Source of the DNA: Gerris lacustris
Lineage: Eukaryota; Arthropoda; Insecta; Hemiptera; Gerridae
DNA: 64,000 nt
Direction of reading: 5' to 3'
Assembly (NCBI GenBank): GCA_951217055.1
Contig: OX578281.1
Span: 26,881,101 to 26,945,100, forward strand
Part shown: positions 56,360 to 64,000 of the stretch, piece by piece
How the letters are laid out: every line of letters starts with the position of its first letter
Numbering within the stretch: the first letter of the stretch is position 1
Notes under the pieces: generated by a model
What the model was told of the DNA's origin: nothing
Seen by the model: only the letters and a program-made list of their open reading frames with translations
Databases searched by the model: none
Position numbers and translations under genes: made by a program

Positions 56360-59300
56360 TTGTTATAAATCATTACACAAGTAAAGTGGGATTTAAATTA
56401 TTAGATAACAGAATATAAAATTAATTGAAGATAATAATAATGATACATAGAAGTTTAATGATGGTAATAAGTATAAGATATAATAATTAAACAACTAGTC
56501 AGTTAAAAGAGTAAAGAAGAGAAAAATAATGGTTAAAATCACTAAGGTTTTTAATAATACGAAAGGGTTAAAAAATATCAAATATGGCCGCCACTTGAAC
56601 GGAAAAAAACTTGGAGTCAAAGTCTCTACGTTTTAACTTACCAAATAAGCAATAATATCTTAAAGTTAGTGAAAAAGCGCTATCGATTATCACAATTGAA
56701 ATATAATAAACAGAAAATGTCGAATAAAACAGTAATAAGGTCCAAAGGATAAGAAATTAAATACGATTTCTTGTCTAACGGTTAAAACAATTTTATCACG
56801 TAGTTTTGTTTGAATCTATTTCAGGTTCACTTTCGTCCAACCTTAATCGCAACAATTCAACATTATATTAACACTTATTGGTCACGTTATATGTAATATT
56901 TTAAAAGACTGACAATAATTGACATAATATAATTCTAATTTGAATATAAATTAGATAATTTACCTTAGTTTTAAGGAAAACGCCGAAGAAGAAAATCAAA
57001 CATGGCTGAGGAAGAAAGACATCGCGTTGAACTGACCTTGAACCTCAACGTTTCAACGGACCTAGCCACCACTACCAACTTTTGAATATTAAAATTTTAA
57101 ATAAAAACAGTTTAACACATTTAAAAAAATTCGATAACTACTAAATCTTTATAAATTTACAACCTGATTTTTATTTAGTAAACGAACGAAATAGAATTGA
57201 TATTATTGGCTTTTAATTAGTTCTAAACGCAGATATACATTTCTTTTCTTAAATTATTAATTTTTCATTTGTTTACATAGCTATTTAATGATATTATGAT
57301 AACAATAATAAACTTAATATCGGTAAATCTTATATTCCAATATAATTATTGCTCCATCTCCGATATTTTTCGGGATTTTTTAATAAGCTTTGGTTTTTAG
57401 GTAAGTACTTCGTGAATCGATTTAAAAGAAACGCCTCTTATTGGATAAGTTAAATTAAAAAATGGTTTTAAATTAAAAAAAAAAAAAAACTATTTTCATG
57501 TGGTTTAACGTGAGAGAACACACACGCAAAGGGTCCTTAGGCAATCTAACAAATAGAAAGAGTTTGATAACCATATTAAGGTGGGACAATTAAATACATA
57601 GTTTGTTTTAGCTTTATAGCCCAGTTATTTTAATAAAAAATATGGCTTCTGTTCCAAAAAAATACGGAGCTAATATTTGTTTCTTTTGATCGCTTCATTT
57701 TGACGTACTGAAAAATATATCCAAAATTTTTTACGTAGAAAGTACGGTTTAGCAAAAACCTAGCTTACTATAACTTGTGTAGTGTTTATTTTTTAACGAC
57801 CTATTACGAATTTTTGTGAATACCTCCCTTCCTCTGGCTCGGAGACCAATTGAGGATCACATCAAAATTGAAGAGTATAAAATTTCACACAAGAAATGTT
57901 AAATTCATTTTTTTACGTACAACGAACCGCTTGGATAATAATCGCTTATACAAAGGTAAGTGTTATGCTGAAAATCGAAATGCAGTCCTCCTTGTGCGGA
58001 AACTTGAAATTTATGGAAGTGCGGACCATTGGAAATTTTGTTATCTTTATTTTGATAACAATAATTATTATTGGTGTCGAAGCCATAGGAAGCAAGATAT
58101 TCACAAAAAACCGAATTTGTTGACCTTTGCCCTTGAATATCTATTAACGCGACCACGATCTCGTTGCCGAGTTTGGATGTTTTTCAGGAAATCAAAATGA
58201 AGCGATCAATAAAAAGGTCCGATTTTTTTGGAACAGAAAACCTAAAATGACGACTATTTGAAAAATTTATTATATTGACGTTAATAAAACGCCTGTTTAT
58301 GCATTTTCATTGTGAAAACGTAACGAAACCACCCCGAAGAGGCTAGCCCAAACCGTTCCCAAGGGAAACATTTTTCTCACATAATAAGCAACACACGAAA
58401 AATTCCATAAAAAAAACTTTTGTTTTTAGAAGAAGTACGACTGTTTTTTATTTTTTTGTAGATTTGTTAAAACAACACTAACAATCCAGTTTTTAAGGGC
58501 ACATAGTGTAAAGATGAATTAGTACTAAAATGACGCAACATTTGTATATATTTGTAAGCGGAACGTCCCTAAATTTCAAAATGTTAACCTCTAGTTTTTG
58601 AGGAATGATTTTTTGAAGCTACAACTTTTCTGTGTTTGGGTTATTACTTATGCTTATGATATAACTTCAAAGTTTTAAGTTTTTGTGTTGTGTACTTTTG
58701 GGGATTAGGTGCGTTACAGAAATATAAGCGGAGGAATGTATTGTATACGTGTTCTCGTTTTTTTCTACGGACCCTAACAATTTAGATTTAGGGTATTAAA
58801 TAAAATATTAGGATAATAATTCACTGTCAACATCCACATACTCATAATTCCTTACTAAGCTTAAGTCTACTTCAATAATTGGAGTTAAACTCAATGCAGT
58901 ACTGGTTGCAGCTATTACTATCTAAACTAGTTTAAAACAATGATATTATTAGTATGCAGTTTGTCAGAGTAAGTTTCTTAGTCCTCTTTAACACAATAAT
59001 TCATTGGAAATCATAACTAGATCCGTCACGTCTCAGTTATCAGGTTATCAGCTCATTAATAATAAATAGATAATCCCGGCTTAGCATCCCGTGAAGGACT
59101 TAGGCCTGCAAAGGGACTTATACAACTATATATAATATGTAACTAGCCATCACCCTGTGGGTCTTAATCTATAGTTACGTTTCCCAGTATTAATATATTG
59201 CATTATCATGGAGGCTAAGCCATTAAATTGAATGACTATTTTACTTTCAAAAGCCTTCATAAAAACTAATCTGGCCTGCATTCTTATAAATAAAATACCC

Positions 59301-62300
59301 TGAAATCCGCAATTTAAAGGCTATTATAGCCTTCAAATTGCGGATGGCAGGGTATTTTATTTATAAGAATGCAGACCAGATTAGTTTTTATAAAGGCCTT
59401 TCAAAATAAAATATTCATTCAATTAGTAATACATAAACTCCTTCATTTTTTTATAATTAGTTCCGATTAAATAACCTTTATTTTAATCAAGCTTGAATTC
59501 AACCTCACAAAGATCTTAATTAAGCTCATAAAAATATTCTTAATCTGCACTTTAAAATCTTTTTTATACATGAGGGGTGGAGTGGGGAGAATTGATTCTA
59601 CCTTAACGTGTTATTAAAGGCTGGGAAGTGGGACCATGTCATGCAGTATAGTGTATATCCACTTCTCAAAATGGAACGACATATAGATCTAGTAAATTTT
59701 ATTAGTTTACATTACACTCTTTTTAACTACACTTGATTGCGAGGCAAGCATTTGGAAATAAATTTAAACCCTACTATCTAAAGAACATAGAAAAACTGAA
59801 AAATAAGCAAAATCAGCTTGGCACCCAGTGACCACTTTTACTAAGGAAAATATCTGAATTCAAACAACCATAAATGATAAAAATTCTGAGATATTAACAA
59901 TTAACCAAATATGTAAATGAATGGATTTCGTTTAGCCATTTTTGCACCTATAAAGTCGTACTTGCGTCACGCTCAGATATACAGACATATAACTGAGTGG
60001 TTAACGCACTCTCCTGAAACCTAAATCTAAACACCTATGGTAAGTTCGAATACCAGGGATGTCAGACATTTTTTAACTGATTATCTTATCTAGTAGATGA
60101 TTAAGGCTGCCGGATCCCGTTCTGTAATAGCCTAATGCTGTTGACCAAAAAAAAAGGACTTAAAATAAAATAAAAAGATAAATAGAACGGGAAGTGATAA
60201 TTTTGGGTTCGGTTCTCAACAGGAAGTTGCATATATTACCATTTTAATTTTTCTGCTATAACTATACTTTTCTTATTTTCTTGTTTTTGTTGCAGTAACT
60301 TCTCAAATGTTCCTAGTCGCCAATGCTCTCAGCTGGACATCATCAGCAATTCCTAAGATGCCGGAGCTACCAGAAGAAGCTGTCGGTACACTTGGAGATC
60401 TGTTCCTGTACGGAACTATATTAGGCTCTCTTATCTCCTTACCAACTCTAATCTATCTTCCGAGGAAATCTTCTTTAATCCTGAACGAAGTCATCCTACT
60501 TGTAGCGTGGGGACTTCTCTTCTTCAAGACGAACTTACCAATGCTTTACATTGGTCGCTTCTTGGCAGGAATAAGCACATCAAGCATAGCTCTTAACGTA
60601 CCCGTCTATGAAGCTGAAGTTTTTCATGTAAGGTATTTTCTTAAATTGATTATTAATTTTTTTTAATTTGTTTTTCACCTAGGAGAGTTTCCCTTACCAT
60701 GAATTCTTGGCCCCAGCAAACGTCAGGGAGGAAGGAACTTTCTTTTGTGATACTGCTTGTCAGAGGGAGCTTGGAACTATTTTAGCAACCTACCCATCGT
60801 CACCAGCGCTTATATCTAAGGAAAGGAAACATCTGAAACCGAAAGATGTTTGGCACGAAGGCTTCAGCATTCTGTCATCATAATGTCTATGTTTGCATGT
60901 AAAGACAGTGTCTTGAGGGAGGGGAGTCCTTGGTTTCGCTTCCCCTTCTGGAAGACTCGTTAAGGGTGTTAACAACCACGTAGTAAACTCTACAAGTTTC
61001 CTTATTGGGCTGCCGTTAAAAGTGCTGCAACTCTCATGGGCGTGCGTTATCTATAAGGTATCCTTTGGTGACGTTCGTTCTGAATGGTTAGGACTTATAC
61101 CCCTATGGTAATTGTCTTTATTGGAAGTTAAGCTAGAAAGGAGGCTTATATTGCGAATCAAAATTTCTCCTATCTAACTTACTTAAACACTTTTCGTATC
61201 TTCACCGACATTTTTTAGGTCATTATATCCAATTATTGATAAATTCTCTAATGTTCAAGACATCTCTAAAAACGCATTTTTACAAATTAGTAATTAAAAA
61301 TATAGTAAATTCGCGAGTACAACAAACTTATCACTGAGATTAAACAAAGTGATATTTCCTCGAAAATTTTATTTCAAATATAAAAGATAGAAATTAATTA
61401 TTATCATAATCTTGAATTCTTATTTAAAAAACTCACTGTAAATTAAACTCTGATTTTGAAGAGTCTGATCATCAGTTTTATTATGATGAGGGAATAAAAA
61501 TTATGTATCATAACATGTTTCAACATAAAGTAATGTTTACCTTTTTTTCTTCTGTTAATTGACCCTATATCTTGATTTTTTTTTGTTTCAGCCGGTGGAT
61601 CGTCAAATCTCAGGAGGTATAATGTGCCTATACACAGCTGCCGGTCTCTGGGTCGAGTATTCAGTGGCTCCGTTCTTGACGTACGAGCAAGTGGTTATGA
61701 TCAACCTCATACCCATAGTTCTGTTTCTAATTTCTTTTCCTTGCTACGGCGTCGAAACTCCGTTCCACTTGGTCAAGTGTAACAAAATGACAGAAGCAGA
61801 AGCGGTCATCAACAAATTCTGGTCCAAGGATTCCATCAAAGAAGATATTGATAAAGAATTGGAAAATATCAAGGTAACAAATTAATTGTACATTAGATAC
61901 AATAACATAGGCATCCTGGGTTGGTATCATCATGAAATTCTATGAGTAAAGGCCATACCTATACATGTTGAAATTATGACATATGCAAGTAATAACTTGA
62001 TAGAACACTTGCTTAATTTTTTCTGAACAAGTTCACCTTTTAGGTATACCCCAACGTATATGGCCTTTAGGCTGGTGACCACGTCATGAGATGGGTTCAA
62101 ATGGCGACATTTCAAGGGCACTGCATGTAAATCAAAGCAAGTATCAACATATAAAATCTATTAAGTACGTTATAATTTTATTTATAAACGTATTTTTTTT
62201 GGCTGAAGGCCGATTTATTAACTTTATTTAGCTAATTGTGTCGGTATACTTTGATTTTATTACATTCCTATATCGCGTCAACAGTTTGTTTGTTTATTGT

Positions 62301-62690
62301 TATTGTGGCTTTAGGTAAATTTTTAGTTACATATTTCTTCAGTTCTTTCAGGTAACTCTGAGTAGGAGGTTACGTGAGCTAGGAGTTGTAGTTTTGTTGG
62401 GGGGAGAGTGGAGTTTGTTGTGAGAGAGAACTTTAAGATGTTTGGTTTATAAAACAGCTGTGTTGGCGGATTACAGAACCTTAACACCTCTTGTAAGTGG
62501 ATTCCTAGTGTTCGCCAAGAATCTGCTTCTAAGGTACCTGGAAAAGGGTTTCGTAAACATAAAATAGACGTGAGAAGCGGATGTGATCCAATCAACAACC
62601 AGCAAATAAGGTAGAAAAGGTTAAATTTCTTTCGGGCTCTCCTTGCTCCTGAGGTCGTGGACGACTAAGATCCGTCCTTTCTTGTCCATC

Positions 62691-62787
<97 letters not shown>

Positions 62788-63761
62788 TTATTGTTTGGAG
62801 TTAATTTGTGTTCTATAACTTGAGTCTACATATACTGCAGCTCAACAGAAGACTGCTGGTTGTAATATTATATTCCGGGGCCCCATAGGGTGTAAACATT
62901 TTTTTTTTTGGCTTGTTTAATATGTTTCTTCTCTTCAAGCACCTTCTATAATTCACATTTAATAATTATTTTTTCGTACCTTCTTTCGGAACTTCACTCT
63001 TCAGATACGTTTAACCTTTGCCCTTAAGAATAGAGCGACACTCAAAATTAGAAGATAATACAGTTCAACAGCAATACTGAATCCAGTGATCCCAGGCCTT
63101 TTTGTGAAGCCGACATGACCAGGGTCATAGCTGAACAAAGTCCAGCGTTCAGGAGTCATACGCGACACCACAAATAGAAAACGTGATAACATACTTATCC
63201 CTCGAACACTCAACCCAACCTCGAATAGAAATGTCATGAAACAGTTGATAAATCTCAAGATGGGAGTTCTACCCTCTCTCAAAAAGAAGATTGTTCAAAA
63301 AACAATTTATACATTAAACCACGAAAAAACGATAATTATTCTAATGGATTGTAGCTAATAATATTACAATGAAAAATAAGGAGTGGCGAAACGAATTGTT
63401 TGTGCACTAGAGTAAAATGCGACTTGAAAAGAAATAGCGCAGCGAGGTGATTAGGGCTGCAATTTAAGGTTTTAACAAACGAAGGATTGCAAACTTAATC
63501 ATATTAAATATACCTTTGTTTGCTAACAAAAGATATACCAACATATTATAGATATTGATTGATTTGTCTACCTACCCATTGTTATAGGTAACAATAAGAG
63601 AAGAGAAGGAACTTGGGATATCGGGAGCGTTCCGCTCAATATTTACTGATAAGGCCAACTTCAAGGCTTGTTTCCTTGCTCTTATGCTGATATCTCTGTA
63701 CAGCGGAGCTGGACTCATTCAAATAGCAATGTACATGCAACTAATTCTTATCAAGGCACAG
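52783..63761 (+). CDS. MFS sugar transporter, trehalose-transporter (Tret1-like) type; 5' part, four exons, continues past the right edge
   Basis: Joining 52783-52849, 60296-60627, 61592-61873 and 63588-63761 gives 855 nt, 285 codons in one frame with no stop. Every junction is GT-AG and the intron phases are 1, 0, 0, 0. The product is a plasma-membrane facilitator, probably for trehalose or another sugar. Predicted membrane segments lie near residues 15-36 (TM1), 52-77 (TM2), 83-99 (TM3), 105-127 (TM4), 139-163 (TM5), 167-186 (TM6) and 252-281 (TM7). Family marks seen: GRFLAG at 109-114, PVYEAE at 125-130, an arginine after the TM4 loop (R137), and a degenerate PETPR-like VETPF at 187-191 before a charged 6-7 loop. 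Divergent points: the TM2-TM3 loop keeps only PRK of the usual DRxGRK, and the QQLSG motif of TM7 reads SLYSG (263-267). Family members are about 450-530 residues, so roughly the C-terminal half is missing here. Substrate is not determinable. Confidence 0.85.
53071..53615. mobile_element. 545 bp inverted-repeat element with degenerate hammerhead-like cores (locus 6)
   Basis: Arms of roughly 190 nt, from TTACGTATAGTAAGTGGATC to its mirror, are highly similar. Each contains GGCTCRAAAATGGCTGGTTA then AGCCGAAACGTTGCC. Stem I (AGGC/GCCT) and stem II can form, but the CTGANGA core is CTCGAAA or CTCAAAA. The same unit is solo at 29932. Confidence 0.6.
53655..53712. repeat. (TA)n microsatellite, about 58 bp
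   Basis: Perfect TA run in intron 1. Confidence 0.95.
53750..53895. repeat. Inverted repeat with a (TA)n core
   Basis: Arms of about 40 nt (AATTTCTAAATCGTTTCTTA and mirror) match perfectly around a TA run at 53789-53855. It looks like a MITE whose AT-rich centre became a microsatellite. Confidence 0.85.
54570..55005 (-). repeat. Family 1, B form, reverse, in transporter intron 1
   Basis: The mirrored 5' end (GTAAGCTCGGAAGC) is at 55005, with AGACCGACAGACAAACAAGG and GAGCGCAGAGTTTTG inside. The 3' terminal block is missing. Confidence 0.65.
56264..56292. repeat. GC-rich perfect hairpin
   Basis: CCCCGCGCGGAGCGCGGGG is a perfect hairpin in very AT-rich DNA. A related word, AGCCCCGCGCGATG, lies at 25541. 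Such hairpins occur near Helitron 3' ends, but no CTRR terminus in the right position was confirmed. Confidence 0.6.
57647..58238. mobile_element. 592 bp element with about 60 bp imperfect TIRs
   Basis: TTCTGTTCCAAAAAAAT at the left and ATTTTTTTGGAACAGAA at the right are mirrored, and GATCGCTTCATTTTGA mirrors TCAAAATGAAGCGATC further in. The 116-codon frame at 57850-58200 lies wholly inside it and shows no known domain, so it is not called a gene. Confidence 0.65.
58560..58800 (+). repeat. Dispersed repeat, copy 2 (with 48760-48990)
   Basis: TTTTCTGTGTTTGGGTTATT, TTCAAAGTTTTAAGTTTTTG and TACTTTTGG are shared with copy 1. It ends CTACGGACCCTAA, also found at 23467-23479. Confidence 0.45.
59224..59425. 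repeat. 202 bp near-perfect palindrome without a loop
   Basis: The left arm (TAAATTGAATGACTATTTTA ...) mirrors the right arm through the centre GGCTATTATAGCC at about 59322. Only a few mismatches and small indels. Foldback MITE, or a site prone to hairpin formation. Confidence 0.85.
59985..60170 (+). mobile_element. tRNA-derived SINE
   Basis: An A-box-like ACTGAGTGGTTAACGCAC (59992) and a B-box-like AGTTCGAATACC (60043) are about 50 nt apart as in a tRNA of the Leu/Ser style, but no clean cloverleaf forms. A tail (CCGGATCCCGTTCTGTAATA) and A-rich end follow by 60170. Confidence 0.6.
60296..60627 (+). CDS. Transporter exon 2 (TM1 to TM4)
   Basis: A pyrimidine-rich acceptor ending TGCAG at 60295 and a GTAAGG donor at 60628 bound an exon that completes a valine codon and adds 110 codons. 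It holds the rest of TM1, TM2, the PRK remnant of the loop 2-3 signature, TM3, GRFLAG and PVYEAE. The spacing between these matches insect sugar transporters. This is the most diagnostic exon for family membership. Confidence 0.9.
60628..61591 (+). other. Transporter intron 2, 964 bp
   Basis: It is bounded by GTAAGG and a TTTCAG acceptor. Its first part holds a second good acceptor (60661-60682) followed by an open frame of 67 codons (60683-60883), treated as a possible cryptic exon or repeat remnant in the findings. From 61090 to 61560 I see only AT-rich sequence. Confidence 0.7.
61592..61873 (+). CDS. Transporter exon 3 (TM5, TM6 and loop 6-7)
   Basis: Acceptor TTTTGTTTCAG ends at 61591 and donor GTAACA starts at 61874. 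The exon is 282 nt, 94 codons, phase 0 at both ends. It starts PVDR, giving the H-P-x-x-R run seen after TM4 in the family once joined to exon 2. TM5 and TM6 follow, then VETPFHLVK in place of the conserved PETPRxL. The charged intracellular helix region (about residues 195-235) begins here. Confidence 0.9.
62693..62782. repeat. (TA)n microsatellite, about 90 bp
   Basis: Perfect TA run in transporter intron 3. Confidence 0.95.
63001..63300 (-). CDS. Unrecognised open frame, antisense in transporter intron 3
   Basis: I do not recognise this protein. About 97 codons are open on the minus strand between a TGA near 63300 and a TGA at 63001. The first ATG lies about 20 codons in, and the apparent upstream start is TTG. 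The composition is balanced. A charged and aromatic middle ([14 protein letters not shown]) is followed by a hydrophobic segment ([15 protein letters not shown]) and a basic end (RAKVKRI), like a single-pass membrane tail. It could be a terminal exon, a retrocopy or chance. No splice partner or polyA signal was established. Confidence 0.25.
63588..63761 (+). CDS. Transporter exon 4 (end of loop 6-7 and TM7)
   Basis: Acceptor GTTATAG ends at 63587 and donor GTAATT starts at 63762. The exon is 174 nt, 58 codons, phase 0. It encodes a charged stretch ([12 protein letters not shown], then [10 protein letters not shown]), then TM7. The usual QQLSG sugar-contact motif of TM7 is reduced to SLYSG, with the SG retained. 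A further exon must follow outside the window. Confidence 0.85.
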
Positions 63762-64000
63762 GTAATTGTTTAACTGTTATTTAATAAGAATGAATATTAT
63801 AATTTAATAGAAGTAATCTTTAGCAAAAAAACAAACCGTAAAAAAGGGCCAAGTTCCAGACCCTCACCCAAAGAAAGAAGTCAGCCTATCAAAATATCTA
63901 CATTGTGGCTAAGTCTGGTCAACCTCACTTAAATCCTTCTTTCATGAGCAAGACAAGGCTTTCATTTTTATGCTTAACACTGGCCCGTTTATGAATGATG
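63762..64000 (+). other. Start of transporter intron 4
   Basis: It begins GTAATT and runs off the window. A short stretch at 63823-63890 resembles 11765-11840 (both read close to AAACCGYRAAAAARGGCCAA), so it is probably a dispersed repeat fragment. Confidence 0.5.

Larger units (their letters stand above)
52850..60295 (+). other. Transporter intron 1, 7.4 kb, repeat-filled
   Basis: The intron runs from GTGAGT to TGCAG. It holds two inverted-repeat elements (53071-53615, 53750-53895), two (TA)n tracts, a reverse family 1 copy (54570-55005), a 592 bp TIR element (57647-58238), a 202 bp palindrome (59224-59425) and a tRNA-like SINE (59985-60170). The rest (about 53900-54560, 55010-56260, 56300-57640, 58240-59220) is AT-rich with no exon that I can support. 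Confidence 0.7.
61874..63587 (+). other. Transporter intron 3, 1.7 kb
   Basis: It is bounded by GTAACA and GTTATAG. It contains a (TA)n tract (62693-62782), a slightly GC-richer stretch at 62330-62690 of likely repeat origin, and an antisense open frame (63001-63300). Nothing else is recognisable. Confidence 0.7.

Noticed and set aside
57850..58200. 116-codon frame on the plus strand
   Set aside because: Lies entirely within an element bounded by inverted repeats, has overlapping frames in other phases and shows no domain.
59985..60065. Functional tRNA gene
   Set aside because: A- and B-box-like words exist, but no proper acceptor or anticodon stem forms and a SINE-like tail follows.
62323..62598. 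91-codon minus-strand frame in intron 3
   Set aside because: Non-ATG start, repeat-like surroundings and no domain. It looks like retroelement debris.

Overview
The window is nuclear DNA of an animal, most likely an insect. It is AT-rich and almost gene-free. It carries one intron-split gene for a major facilitator sugar transporter of the insect trehalose-transporter (Tret1-like) type, and the rest is mostly transposon-derived DNA and microsatellites. I see no bacterial-style operons, no rRNA operon, no intact tRNA gene and no CRISPR array. Most long open frames are low-complexity readings of (TA)n or (GA)n tracts, or run across repeats. The organism call rests on the transporter family, GT-AG introns of 1-7 kb and repeat types common in arthropods. 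It is an inference.

Layout. 1-12 kb: a short-TIR DNA transposon with an internal duplication, a repeat with a small conserved frame, members of a dispersed family called family 1 here, a 173 bp foldback inside a direct repeat, the first inverted pair of hammerhead-like motifs (6.65-6.97 kb), and a Harbinger-like MITE (9.9 kb). 12-22 kb: a 160 bp (GA)n tract, more family 1, the second hammerhead-like pair (16.1 kb), four tandem copies of a 177 bp unit (17.0-17.7 kb) and LINE 3' remnants (19-21 kb). 22-29 kb: a decayed DDE transposase between inverted repeats (22.4-24.6 kb), a non-autonomous Helitron with amplified internal units (26.6-28.3 kb) and a 5S-rRNA-derived repeat. 29-39 kb: foldbacks, a minisatellite split by a MITE, a SAP-like fragment and long featureless tracts. 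39.5-42.05 kb: a hAT-like element with an 8 bp target duplication. 42-52 kb: family 1 copies, seven-odd (TA)n-type tracts, a MITE with a 19 bp TIR (49.0 kb) and two further hammerhead-like inverted pairs (49.7 and 50.8 kb).

52.8-64 kb: the transporter gene on the plus strand. Four coding exons join in frame to 285 codons covering TM1 to TM7, and the rest lies beyond the right edge. Intron 1 (7.4 kb) is packed with repeats. An unrecognised antisense open frame with a hydrophobic C-terminus lies in intron 3.

The most interesting observation is a recurring architecture: CTGA(N)GA, a short hairpin, GAAA, then a short self-complementary word (ACGT or ACTAGT). This matches the hammerhead ribozyme core. 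It occurs as head-to-head inverted pairs at several unrelated-looking loci, which suggests a group of short Penelope-like (or retrozyme-like) derivatives whose ribozymes may work as dimers.
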